A DNA stretch of 64,000 nt from the NCBI GenBank assembly GCA_902541695.1, contig CACBRT010000002.1:62001-126000 (forward strand), written 5' to 3'. Source of the stretch: an uncultured Alphaproteobacteria bacterium. Its GTDB lineage: Bacteria > Pseudomonadota > Alphaproteobacteria > Rhodobacterales > Rhodobacteraceae. The translations under genes were made by a program, and so were the position numbers. Of the stretch, positions 42,536 to 52,155 are shown one piece after another (the stretch's first letter is position 1; each line of letters begins with the position of its first letter). The notes under the pieces were generated by a model, which did no database searches, had not been told where the DNA came from, and worked only from the letters and a program-made list of their open reading frames with translations.

Positions 42536-43575
42536 TGAATGATAATTTACCACATCTACTCAATATAAGTAAATTAACTGACACATTAGCTTTAAAATTA
42601 CCCAGTTTTCAAGGTCCTTGGAAATATACAAAAACTTCATTTGGTCAATCTAATCCAACATTTATTTTAACAGGAAAAAAAAATAAATTAGTTCTAAGAA
42701 AAAAGCCCTCTGGAACATTGTTAAAATCAGCACATATGATCGAAAGAGAATTTAAAGTAATGTCTGCTTTAAAATTATCAAATGTTCCTGTTCCAAAAAT
42801 GTATTATCTCTGTGAGGATAATGATGATATTGGAACACCTTATTTCATTATGGAATATATTGATGGACAATCTTTTTTAGATCCCAGGGCTTTAACATTA
42901 AAACATTCTGAACGTAAAAAAATTTACCAAGAAACCACAAAAATTTTAGCTAATTTGCATCAAATTTGTCTAGAGAAAGTTGGTCTCTTAGACTTTGGTA
43001 AATCAGGAAATTATTTTGCTAGGCAATTGTCGCGTTGGTCTCTTCAATATGAAAATAGTAAAACTGAGTTAATTGAACCAATGGAAAATCTTATAAGTTG
43101 GTTAGGGGATAATATTCCATCAGAAAAAGAAAGTAATTCTTGTTTAGTCCATGGTGATTGGCGGATAGACAACCTACTGTTTGATAAAAAAAATTTTAAT
43201 TTAATTGCTGTTCTTGATTGGGAACTATCAACAATAGGAGATTCAAGAGCTGATTTAGCCTCTCAAATCATGCAATGGTCTATGCCAATAGGAGAAGAAG
43301 GTAGAGGGCTATATGGAATTAAAAGAAAAGAACTTGCTATCCCCGAAGATAAAGAATTTTTGGAATTATATAGTAAACTTAGGAATCTTAATGATGTCCC
43401 AGACTTAGAATTTGCTTTACCTTTTTGTTATTTCCGCATGGCAGCCATTTTACAGGGTGTTAAGAAAAGAGCTTTAGATGGAAATGCTTCAAATCCTGAA
43501 AAAGCAATAAAAATGGGTAAATATGTAAAGCATTACGCTAAAAAGGGATTAGAAAGTATAATTAAGTTTAAATAG
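42535..43575 (+). CDS. APH-family phosphotransferase (ACAD10/11 kinase-domain-like)
   Basis: SNPTFILTGKKNKLVLRKKPSGTLLKSAHMIEREFKVMSAL, LVHGDWRIDNLLFDKKNFNLIAVLDWELSTIGDSRADLA. Start overlaps the upstream ACAD stop. Confidence 0.9.
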   Translation: MNDNLPHLLNISKLTDTLALKLPSFQGPWKYTKTSFGQSNPTFILTGKKNKLVLRKKPSGTLLKSAHMIEREFKVMSALKLSNVPVPKMYYLCEDNDDIGTPYFIMEYIDGQSFLDPRALTLKHSERKKIYQETTKILANLHQICLEKVGLLDFGKSGNYFARQLSRWSLQYENSKTELIEPMENLISWLGDNIPSEKESNSCLVHGDWRIDNLLFDKKNFNLIAVLDWELSTIGDSRADLASQIMQWSMPIGEEGRGLYGIKRKELAIPEDKEFLELYSKLRNLNDVPDLEFALPFCYFRMAAILQGVKKRALDGNASNPEKAIKMGKYVKHYAKKGLESIIKFK

Positions 43576-44911
43576 GAAGTCTTATTCTTACTCCAAGTCC
43601 TCCAAGAGCTGTGGATTTATATAGAGATAATTGACCACCGTGCATTCTTATAACATCATTTGCAATACTTAACCCAAGACCAACTCCACTATGATTATTT
43701 TGGTTTCTAGATTTGTCTAATCTTGTAAAGGGACGAAAAGCTATCGCATAATCTTTTTCCTCTATCCCAATTCCATCATCTTCTATTTCAAATATTAAAT
43801 TATTTTTTTCTTTATTTATTTTAAAACTTATATTTTTTCCATAAGTAATTGAATTATCAATAATATTTTGAATTGCTCTTTTAAGTCCATTTGTTCTTAT
43901 ACTCATTGAAAAGCTTTTCTCCAATGATTTAGAAATTTCCAGAACAAGATTTTTAAAATGTTTTTTATTCTTATTTACTATAGATTCGACAAATTCATAA
44001 ATATTTGTTTTTTGAGTTTTTTCATTCACATTAGATTTTGAAAACTCTAAAAATTCATCTAACATTAATTCCATTGAATTGACATCTTCAAGCATTTCTT
44101 TTATTTCGTCACTCTTGCTTTCCAATGTTAAAGCTAATTTTAATCGAGTTAACGGTGTTCTAAGATCGTGACTTACACCAGACAGCATTTGTGTTCTTTG
44201 CTTAATTTGTCTTTCTATTCTTGCTCGCATTGCCATAAATGCAATACCTGCTCTTCGAACTTCGTCTGATCCTCCAGGTCTAAATTCTATAAACTGGCCT
44301 TTTCCAAATGCTTCTGCAGCTTTCGCAAGTTTACCGATAGGTCTTATTTGGTTTTTTAGAATTATTAATGAAAGTATGACTAGTAAAATAGTGACAAATA
44401 GCATTAATACTAAAAGTTGATGAGGATTAGAAGCACTTATCCTCTTTCTACTTATTTTGAACTCTAAAACACCTTGATCAAATTGAACTTGAATAAGAAC
44501 ATTTCGTGGGTCTGATAAGTCAAAAGAGGAAGGTCTCTTAAGTTTTTCTTTTAAGTTTCTAACAAATGTTTTTCCAGACAAATCAATAAGTCCAATTTTT
44601 GTTTGTCTTGTAAAATTTTTTTCTTTCAAAAAACTAACTTCAAAGCCAAACTCTTCACCTAGATTTGATAGTTTATTTAATAAAATGTTATCAGATAATT
44701 TTTCTATTAATCCTCTTTCTGTTTCTTTTTGAATATAAATAATTTCAAAAGCAATACCTTCAGACATCTGGTTTGTGACTTGTTCAAAATGCCTTTGTAT
44801 AAAAGCAATCCCTACAACTATTTCAATAAAAATGATAGGAAATAATAGTATTAAAATGGCTCTTCCTAATAAGCTTTTTGGTAAATATCTTTTAATTGGA
44901 TGTTGAGCCAT
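43568..44911 (-). CDS. Sensor histidine kinase (EnvZ-like)
   Basis: Two TM segments, HAMP, H-box SGVSHDLRTPLTRLKLAL, N-box IQNIIDNSITYG, G-box DDGIGIEEKDYAIAFRPFTRLD...GVGLGLSIANDVIRMHGGQL. Confidence 0.92.
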   Translation of the reverse strand: MAQHPIKRYLPKSLLGRAILILLFPIIFIEIVVGIAFIQRHFEQVTNQMSEGIAFEIIYIQKETERGLIEKLSDNILLNKLSNLGEEFGFEVSFLKEKNFTRQTKIGLIDLSGKTFVRNLKEKLKRPSSFDLSDPRNVLIQVQFDQGVLEFKISRKRISASNPHQLLVLMLFVTILLVILSLIILKNQIRPIGKLAKAAEAFGKGQFIEFRPGGSDEVRRAGIAFMAMRARIERQIKQRTQMLSGVSHDLRTPLTRLKLALTLESKSDEIKEMLEDVNSMELMLDEFLEFSKSNVNEKTQKTNIYEFVESIVNKNKKHFKNLVLEISKSLEKSFSMSIRTNGLKRAIQNIIDNSITYGKNISFKINKEKNNLIFEIEDDGIGIEEKDYAIAFRPFTRLDKSRNQNNHSGVGLGLSIANDVIRMHGGQLSLYKSTALGGLGVRIRLPI

Positions 44912-44985
44912 TTTTTTTAATGAACTTTATTTAAATTTAATCATAATTAATACATAATCTTTTATTAAAATAAATTGTTATTTCT

Positions 44986-45870
44986 TTGAAAAAAATTTTT
45001 GAAAACATAAGATTGATTACTGCCCCTAATCCAAGTCCTATGACTCAAAAGGGTACAAATACCTATATTTTGGGTAATCAAGAAGGTTTATGTATTATTG
45101 ATCCAGGACCTGATAATGAGCAACATTATGAACAAATAAAAAATATAATAAATAAAGAAAAAGCAAGTCATATTTTAGTAACTCACTCTCACCTAGATCA
45201 TTCACCTCTAGCAATTAGAGTGTCTAGAGATTTTTCAATACCTATTTTTGCCCATGGTAAATTAGAAATGTCTAGATCTTCAATTATGAAAAAATTATTT
45301 AATTCTAACTTAGAAATAGGTGGTTTCGAAGGGTTAGATACTAATTTTAGACCTGATTATTATTTGAATGATCACCAAGTTATAAATGGGATTAATTGGT
45401 CAATAGAAGTAGTCCATACCCCTGGTCATTTGGCTGATCATTTGTGTTTTTCCGTAATAGAAAAAAATATTCTATTTTCTGGAGATATTGTTATGGGGTG
45501 GACATCTACTCTTATCTCTCCACCAGATGGTGATGTAGGGCAGTATTTCAATTCTTTAGATAAATTATTAAATAGAAGTGATAATGTATATTTACCAGGA
45601 CATGGACTTCAGGTTGAAGACGCAAAAACATATGTTGCTAAATTAAAGAAACATAGGATAAATAGAGAAAATCAAATACTATCTATTTTAAAAAGTGGTC
45701 CACATAATTCTTATAATATTGCTGAAAAAATTTACAAAAATCAACCTCAAGCTATAATTTATGCTGGGAGTAGAAATGTTTTGGCACACTTAATCAACTT
45801 ACTTGAAAGAGATTTAGTTTACAGTAATATTCCAATATGTCCAGATAATTTATTTCAGTTGATAAATTAA
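44986..45870 (+). CDS. MBL-fold metallo-hydrolase (LACTB2-like, C-terminal winged helix)
   Basis: VTHSHLDHSPLA, HTPGHLADHLCF, FSGDIVMGWTSTLISPPDGDVGQYFNSL, LPGHG. Confidence 0.9.
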   Translation: MKKIFENIRLITAPNPSPMTQKGTNTYILGNQEGLCIIDPGPDNEQHYEQIKNIINKEKASHILVTHSHLDHSPLAIRVSRDFSIPIFAHGKLEMSRSSIMKKLFNSNLEIGGFEGLDTNFRPDYYLNDHQVINGINWSIEVVHTPGHLADHLCFSVIEKNILFSGDIVMGWTSTLISPPDGDVGQYFNSLDKLLNRSDNVYLPGHGLQVEDAKTYVAKLKKHRINRENQILSILKSGPHNSYNIAEKIYKNQPQAIIYAGSRNVLAHLINLLERDLVYSNIPICPDNLFQLIN

Positions 45871-45924
45871 TAAAAATTGAGCTTGATGGATTATTAAACC
45901 ATTGGTATAGATTAATTGTATTAT

Positions 45925-45999
45925 TCCGGCGTAGCTCAGCGGTAGAGCAGTTGACTGTTAATCAATTGGTCGTAGGTTCGATCCCTACCGCCGGAGCCA
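45925..45999 (+). tRNA. tRNA-Asn (GTT)
   Basis: 75-nt cloverleaf TCCGGCG...CGCCGGA-GCCA, anticodon loop CTGTTAA, T-arm GTAGGTTCGATCCCTAC. Confidence 0.95.
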
Positions 46000-46104
46000 T
46001 TTTAACTATTCCCATGCTGTTTTTATAAGTTTATCCATACATACCTAGTAGTGTGGGTGGCACTTGCAGCAATCAGCTCAAATAAATTTTAACTTGACAA
46101 AGGA

Positions 46105-48273
46105 TTAAAGGTCTTTCTGGCACCAGAATTGATACATTCCAGCAAACGCTTCTGGATTAGCCTCTTCAAATACTTGCCATTTATCCAAGTCATAAAGGTC
46201 TTTGTCGTATTTATTAGCTAGCTTAAATTGTTGAACTTTACTAGTTTCAAAACCACAGAACTTTAGTCCCAACTTCTTTAGATGATTTTTTATTAATGGA
46301 ATAGTGAACCTATGTTCTTGTACATGGAAAAGAAGATCTTTAAGTTCACTTAAATTGTAAAAGTCATCATAATTAATAATTTTTTTATAATACGATTTAT
46401 CAGATACTATTATCATATCTCGAAAATATTTCATTTCTGAACTGCTTGATCCAATCCCTAGCTGGCTTATCTCTTCTCTAATTTTTACTATATGGTTCCT
46501 AGCTAGTTCACTATACAATCCAATTTTCATAAGGCCACCTGGTTTCAGACAATCGGTAAGTACTTCCCATCCTTTCATAGGATTATCCATATGATGCAAA
46601 ACACCACCACTTTCGATGATATCAAATTGTTTATTCAGCTTACCTAAGTCTAAGATATCAGCTTGCATATATTCTATGTTCTCAATAGCTAGCTCCTCAG
46701 TTTTACGTTTTGCATAAGCTAAGCTCGAAAGACTAAGGTCGATAGCTAAGACTTTTGATGATTTAAATCTTGCCGCAGTAGTAATCGAATGCTGTCCTGT
46801 TCCACAGCCAGCGATTAAAATATCTGGATTCTTGGCTTTGGTAATTTTGTTGTCATGCAGTTTCAGTTTAATATCATCAACTACTTTTGAGATAGGTGCA
46901 GGTTCTAAGTTTAAACCCAAGTTCACCCATCTTGGATAGGGGCTTTCTTCGTACTGTTCCCTTACGTTTGAAGATACTTTATTACTGATTTCCTCAAGTA
47001 TAGGAATATTCAGTTTTAGCTTTTCTTCCTGAAGTGGTTCTTCAACCTGCCGAGTGAATACTTCTTGGATTGGATTAGTCACTATTAATGATAGACACCA
47101 GTCATATTTATGAAGTGCCTTGTAAGAGGCTAGTATTAATATTGCCAAGGGACTTGGTTGTTCATTATTAGAAAGTAATTCTTTCATGTGCTTCTCTAAG
47201 ACGTTAATGGCTTTTTCTTCATTTTGACTTTGACTATAGACGTATTCATTGGTGAAGCACTGAAGTGCTAAAGCTGATTGAAATCTAAGTAATTCAGGTG
47301 ATGCCTCTTTGAAGGATGAAATGTTTTCAAGGATAACAGCCCTAAGGTATTTGAACAGTTTCTCAAGCTCTAAGTCAGGAAGTGGACAAACACTCATTAG
47401 CTTACGTAACAAAGGAAGCTCGTCTAAATCTGATATAATATCTAGAGGGTTCTGAATTAACTGATTAGAGTTTACTAATTTTAAATGTTTCTGCAAACTT
47501 GGCTCCAACTTCAAAAGACTTTTGACAGCCATTGCAATATCTTTAGGTCGAACATATCTCTTCTGATCAAGCAAAGAATTGATTGTATTTTGAAGACCTC
47601 TATTTGGTTTTTTAAAGATGATGCCTGTGAGAGCAACTCCCATGTTGTAATAGGCTTCAGCATAATCAGGTTTGAGTGAGATAACTTTAGTGTAAGCCTC
47701 TATGGTTTCTGCCAGCTTTCCTAAACCTTTATTTGAAGCACCTATAATATTGTATAAATTGATGGAGTTAGGAAAATCTTTCAGTAATTGAGAACTTTGA
47801 ATTAGAGCTTTTTGAAACTGACCTTGTCTATATAAATTAATGAGATTTTGCGATGTCTCTTTTGCTGGCTCTTCCGACTTTCTAGAAACAGCATTATCTT
47901 CTATTTCTCTTTCTAATTCAATTAAACGTTTCTCTATTTGCTCAAATCCATCCCCTTTTATACTTTTACTTCTTGCTTCATAAAAAATTGCTTTTGCATC
48001 ATCCATTCGATTTAACTTAATCAAAGCGTCTATATAACTGAGCCAGAATTGAGTAATACCTGGATTGGATTCTAATGCTGTTTTAAAGAATGGAAGTGCT
48101 TCTTCTACCTTCCTAATACCGACAGCTAGAACCCCCATATTGTGATTAGCATCAGGGTGTTTAGGATTAGCTTTAAGAATAGCTGTATAATAACGATCAG
48201 CCTCTTGTAACTTACCAGCTTTATGGGCTTCTATACCCTTTTTTAATGCTTGATCTAGTGTAAGTTCCATCAC
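46105..48273 (-). CDS. TPR-repeat protein with C-terminal class I SAM methyltransferase
   Basis: N-terminal TPRs (EAHKAGKLQEADRYYTAILKANPKHPDANHNMGVLAVG) and SAM-MTase motifs (ILIAGCGTGQHSITTAARF, FDIIESGGVLHHMDNPMKGWEVLTDCLKPGG). Confidence 0.88.
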   Translation of the reverse strand: MMELTLDQALKKGIEAHKAGKLQEADRYYTAILKANPKHPDANHNMGVLAVGIRKVEEALPFFKTALESNPGITQFWLSYIDALIKLNRMDDAKAIFYEARSKSIKGDGFEQIEKRLIELEREIEDNAVSRKSEEPAKETSQNLINLYRQGQFQKALIQSSQLLKDFPNSINLYNIIGASNKGLGKLAETIEAYTKVISLKPDYAEAYYNMGVALTGIIFKKPNRGLQNTINSLLDQKRYVRPKDIAMAVKSLLKLEPSLQKHLKLVNSNQLIQNPLDIISDLDELPLLRKLMSVCPLPDLELEKLFKYLRAVILENISSFKEASPELLRFQSALALQCFTNEYVYSQSQNEEKAINVLEKHMKELLSNNEQPSPLAILILASYKALHKYDWCLSLIVTNPIQEVFTRQVEEPLQEEKLKLNIPILEEISNKVSSNVREQYEESPYPRWVNLGLNLEPAPISKVVDDIKLKLHDNKITKAKNPDILIAGCGTGQHSITTAARFKSSKVLAIDLSLSSLAYAKRKTEELAIENIEYMQADILDLGKLNKQFDIIESGGVLHHMDNPMKGWEVLTDCLKPGGLMKIGLYSELARNHIVKIREEISQLGIGSSSSEMKYFRDMIIVSDKSYYKKIINYDDFYNLSELKDLLFHVQEHRFTIPLIKNHLKKLGLKFCGFETSKVQQFKLANKYDKDLYDLDKWQVFEEANPEAFAGMYQFWCQKDL

Positions 48274-48591
48274 ATCACTATTGTTACTTTAGAGAGTTTA
48301 AAAGTAGTAATATTCTAGTAAAGCAAATATTAGAAGTTATTTTATTAAAATAATTCAATAAAGAGGTATAACATAAAAAAATTAGGGCTCTAATTAAGTT
48401 TACATTTTGGCATAGTTAGTTGTTCAAATATTTTCAATACCTTTTTTTAAAGCATTGAATGGTAGATAGGAGCTTCAGCAACTACTCCTTCTGCTTTTAA
48501 ATTAACTAATTCGCGTATGTATCCATTAATAACTATTTAGTAGAATGGTGTGGCGCTTGGGTAGTTTATGTTTAAAGTACAAAGTAGTTTC

Positions 48592-51108
48592 TTAAGATAT
48601 TAAGCTGTCAAATGCACCGTTTAAATAAGGTTCATACTTATACCAAGCATTAGAGCTACCTTTATAAACCTTATGTCTTACCTGTTGTTGTGAGGTAGTT
48701 CTAACACTGCGTTTATTCTTTTCCGGTGATAGGCAGGCCTCTTCCCAATTCAACTCAAGGTATTTGATAAGTTCTCTAGTTTGGTTTTCTTGATCAGTTG
48801 TAAGGCTTTCATAATTTATATTATAAATCCTACCACTATATTCTGACTGCCAAAGCCTCATCAGATCTTTGTATAGATTATAATATTCAACTACATCCTT
48901 TAAATCGTAACAATATCCTAGATTGTGTGAGACAAAGTACTGTTTATAGTTCGACCAGCAAGTAGCAGCCGCATCTCTTTGTACATGAATAATTTTAGCT
49001 TCAGGGAAAGCAGCACAAATTAATGGTATAAAGCGAAAGTTGTGTGGCATCTTATCTGTAACTATACTCTCATCGTTTGATACTTTAGATAACTTAAATA
49101 AGTATTTTTTTCTGAAATCAGATACAGCTGCAGTGTCTACGGATGTAGAGTTTATAGCTAATTTACCTCCATACTGGTCTACATAGTTTAATTCTCCTGC
49201 ACCAGTAACCTCAGAGTGTGATGATATTATTTGTTCTATTAGTGTAGTTCCTGATCTAGGCATTCCAATAATAAAAACTGGTGAAAGCCCACCAGAGCCT
49301 TTTTTTATTTCTAGTGAACTTTTTAACAGAATAGGCTGTGTTTTCTTCAAACCATTGAAAAGACTTTTATCTTTTTTTATTGAATAGTTTAGTAATTTTT
49401 TGCGCAAAGCATTACCCTTAGATAAATGATAAAAGGCTTGATTAAGGTCCCCTATGTCCTCATACATTTTAGCTAATGCAAAACTTAAATTACACCTTCC
49501 ATCTTCACTCAAAACTCCAATTCTATATTGTTCTTTAACCTGAAGAAATTGCTCATCCTCTACATTATAATTTTTAATTGAACTTAAATTACGATGTGCG
49601 GTAGCAAAATCAGGCTTGATGGAGATTGTTTTGTTGTAAGCCTCTATGGCTTCTTTCAGCTTTCCTTGATCTTTGAAAGCATTGCCTATGTTGTTATAGG
49701 CCTCAGCATAATCAGGCTTGATGGAGAGTGCTTTATTGTAAGCTTCTATAGCTTTTTCTAGCTTGTTTTGTTCTTGGAGAGTAAATCCCATATTGTTATA
49801 GGCTTCAGCATAATCAGGCTTGATGGAGAGTGCTTTATTGTAAGCTTCTATAGCTTTTTCTAGCTTGTTTTGTTCTTGGAGAGTAAATCCCATATTGTTA
49901 TAGGCTTCAGCATAATCAGGCTTGATGGAGAGTGCTTTATTGTAAGCTTCTATAGCTTTTTCTAGCTTGTTTTGCTCTTGGAGAGTAACACCCATATTGT
50001 TATAGGCCTCAGCATAATCAGGCTTGATGGAGAGTGCTTTGTTGTAAAAAACTTCTGCTTGATTAAAATTCTTCAAGTGCTGGTAGCATAAACCTATGTT
50101 GGCAATGATTTTTTCATCCCTGGGGTTAAATTGCAGCATTTCTTCAGCAAGAGAAATAGCAATTTCAAAATTGTTGAATTCCATTTGTAAATTTAAAATT
50201 ATATGCCAAATTAGCTTCATATGAGATTTAAGACGATAAGCTTTTTCTAAATCTGATAAAGCATTTACTTTATCTCTTTGAGCTAAACTGATTAAGCCTC
50301 TATTTACTAGTGCTTCTGCATAATTTGGGTTAAGCTCAATAGCTTTTTCAAGATATTTTAAACTTTCATCTAAATTACCATTTATTCTTAAGCATGATCC
50401 TAAAACATTCATACCTTCAATATCATTTGGAAACAATTTATTATTCTTCTTAGCAATTATAAGAGCTTCATCTACCTTTTTCAGTTTTATAAGAAGTCTT
50501 GTCTCATTCCAGCCCACTGAGGCTATGTTTTGATTTATACTTTTAGCTTTATCTAAATAAATTTTAGCTTTTTCAAGATTATCATTCAAAATGTAACAGT
50601 GTGATATTATTGATGGAATAAATGGATCTGTAGGAAACTCACTCATATTATTTTTTAAAAAATGAATTGCTTTATCATACTTACCATTATCCCGTAACTC
50701 TATAGCTTTCTCTAGTATCTTTTGGTTAACCTGTTCACCATCAAATTGTGCAGGTTGAGAAAATTTTATTTCCAATTTGTCAAATCTATCTCCCTTTACA
50801 CTCTTACTTTTGGCTTGGTCAAAGACAGTCTTTGCATCAGCCATTCGATTTAGTTTAATCAAAGCTTCAATATAACTTAGCCAAAACTGAGTTATGCCTG
50901 GATTGGTCTCTATAGCTGTTTTAAAAAATGGTAGGGCGGTCTCAATCTTGCCAATACCAACTGCTAAAACACCCATGTTGTGATTAGCGTCAGCGTGTTT
51001 AGGCTGTACTTTAAGTATAGCTGTATAATAACGATCAGCTTTTTGAAATTTGCCAGCTTTATGTGCCTCAACCCCCATTTTCAATGCCTGATTTAGTGTA
51101 AGTTCCAT
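48592..51108 (-). CDS. TPR-repeat protein with C-terminal sulfotransferase domain
   Basis: At least 10 TPRs, then PAPS-binding PVFIIGMPRSGTTLIEQIISSHSEVTGAGEL, KIIHVQRDAAATCWSNYKQYF. Confidence 0.9.
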   Translation of the reverse strand: MELTLNQALKMGVEAHKAGKFQKADRYYTAILKVQPKHADANHNMGVLAVGIGKIETALPFFKTAIETNPGITQFWLSYIEALIKLNRMADAKTVFDQAKSKSVKGDRFDKLEIKFSQPAQFDGEQVNQKILEKAIELRDNGKYDKAIHFLKNNMSEFPTDPFIPSIISHCYILNDNLEKAKIYLDKAKSINQNIASVGWNETRLLIKLKKVDEALIIAKKNNKLFPNDIEGMNVLGSCLRINGNLDESLKYLEKAIELNPNYAEALVNRGLISLAQRDKVNALSDLEKAYRLKSHMKLIWHIILNLQMEFNNFEIAISLAEEMLQFNPRDEKIIANIGLCYQHLKNFNQAEVFYNKALSIKPDYAEAYNNMGVTLQEQNKLEKAIEAYNKALSIKPDYAEAYNNMGFTLQEQNKLEKAIEAYNKALSIKPDYAEAYNNMGFTLQEQNKLEKAIEAYNKALSIKPDYAEAYNNIGNAFKDQGKLKEAIEAYNKTISIKPDFATAHRNLSSIKNYNVEDEQFLQVKEQYRIGVLSEDGRCNLSFALAKMYEDIGDLNQAFYHLSKGNALRKKLLNYSIKKDKSLFNGLKKTQPILLKSSLEIKKGSGGLSPVFIIGMPRSGTTLIEQIISSHSEVTGAGELNYVDQYGGKLAINSTSVDTAAVSDFRKKYLFKLSKVSNDESIVTDKMPHNFRFIPLICAAFPEAKIIHVQRDAAATCWSNYKQYFVSHNLGYCYDLKDVVEYYNLYKDLMRLWQSEYSGRIYNINYESLTTDQENQTRELIKYLELNWEEACLSPEKNKRSVRTTSQQQVRHKVYKGSSNAWYKYEPYLNGAFDSLIS
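49715..50020 (-). repeat. Tandem 102-bp repeat encoding 34-aa TPR units
   Basis: Units 49715-49816 and 49817-49918 are identical by reading. 49919-50020 differs at about 4 positions. Encodes KPDYAEAYNNMG(F/V)TLQEQNKLEKAIEAYNKALSI. Confidence 0.95.
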
Positions 51109-51369
51109 TTAAATTTTAATATGACTTATTTAATTTTTATTATTTAGATATACTAAAAATAATTAATATTAAAAGTATATTTAAGTAACCGTAATTTAAT
51201 TGATTAGTAAGTAAAGTGACAACTATTATTTAATTATCACTCACCAAGGTTTAAAATATTTTGTCACCTTAAAAAATGCATGTATCTTCCACAAGTATAT
51301 TTAATTTATAATTGAGCAATACAATGCGAACTTGCATATACATCGTCTAAAGGTTAATAAATAAGGAAA

Positions 51370-51446
51370 GGTCCTGTGGCTCAACTGGATAGAGCAGCCC
51401 CCTCCTAAGGGGCAGGTTACAGGTTCAAATCCTGTCAGGACCGCCA
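51370..51446 (+). tRNA. tRNA-Arg (CCT)
   Basis: 77-nt cloverleaf GGTCCTG...CAGGACC-GCCA, anticodon loop CTCCTAA, T-arm ACAGGTTCAAATCCTGT. Confidence 0.95.
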
Positions 51447-51506
51447 ATACAGTTGTTTGTTTTTGCTTGATTTTTTGATTTCAAAAATATTTAAGAGTTA
51501 TATATC

Positions 51507-52079
51507 ATTATCAGAAATAAAATAATTTCAGGAGTAGATGAAGCTGGAAGAGGATCATGGGCTGGTCCAGTAGTTTCTGCTGCAGTAATTTTAGGAAATT
51601 TTAAAGATATAAGTATTTTAAATGATTCAAAAGTTTTAAGTTCAAAAAAAAGGGAGAAAATCTTTCAGGAATTAAAAAAATATTCAATTATTGGAGTAGG
51701 ATTTTCGTCTGTTGAAGAAATAACAAAGTATAATATATTACAAGCAACTTTTTTATCTATGATAAGAGCTGTTAATTCATTATCAAAAAAACCAGAACTT
51801 TTGCTTATAGATGGAAATATGGTACCTCCTAAAATCCAAACAAAAGCTCAATCTATTATTAAAGGTGATAAACTTGTTCCCGAAATTTCAGCAGCATCAA
51901 TTGTTGCTAAGGTAATTAGAGATCATCATATGAAGATTTTGGATAAAAAATATCCTGGATATAATTTCAAAAGTAATAATGGATATGGTGTTAAAGCACA
52001 CTTAGATGCTTTAAAAAATCTTGGTTTAAGTCCTACACATAGACGTTCATTTAAACCAATACACAACATATTGTGTTAA
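51507..52079 (+). CDS. rnhB: Ribonuclease HII (apparent non-ATG/GTG/TTG start)
   Basis: Frame reads GVDEAGRGSWAGPVVSAAVIL...LNDSKVLSSKKREKIF...LLIDGNMVP...AASIVAKVIRDHHM continuously from the stop at 51492-51494. The listed ORF (51759) is only the C-terminal half. Confidence 0.9.
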   Translation: MIRNKIISGVDEAGRGSWAGPVVSAAVILGNFKDISILNDSKVLSSKKREKIFQELKKYSIIGVGFSSVEEITKYNILQATFLSMIRAVNSLSKKPELLLIDGNMVPPKIQTKAQSIIKGDKLVPEISAASIVAKVIRDHHMKILDKKYPGYNFKSNNGYGVKAHLDALKNLGLSPTHRRSFKPIHNILC

Positions 52080-52113
52080 GAAAATTAATTAACTCATTGA
52101 TTTTAAAAAGTAT

Positions 52114-52155
52114 TTGACAGATTCATTGATTTGAATCATTTTAATCAAATATTAA
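52114..52155 (+). promoter_or_regulatory. Putative ccrM regulatory region: TTGACA box, two GANTC sites, TTAA-N7-TTAA
   Basis: TTGACA 52114-52119; GATTC 52120-52124; GAATC 52133-52137; TTAATCAAATATTAA 52141-52155, upstream of ATG 52169. Confidence 0.5.

Noticed and set aside
43568-44911. Two-component pair
   Set aside because: No response regulator gene adjacent. Left as an orphan histidine kinase, since its partner may be elsewhere.
49715-50020. CRISPR-like array
   Set aside because: Units are contiguous 102-bp in-frame TPR codons without spacers.
45925-51446. tRNA-Asn or tRNA-Arg 3'-end duplications that would mark an integrated element
   Set aside because: No copy of either tRNA 3' end was found in the interval by reading, so no att claim is made here.
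51759-52079. Listed 106-aa ORF as a stand-alone gene or truncated RNase HII
   Set aside because: The same frame extends upstream without stops through the RNase HII active site. Treated as full rnhB with a non-canonical start.
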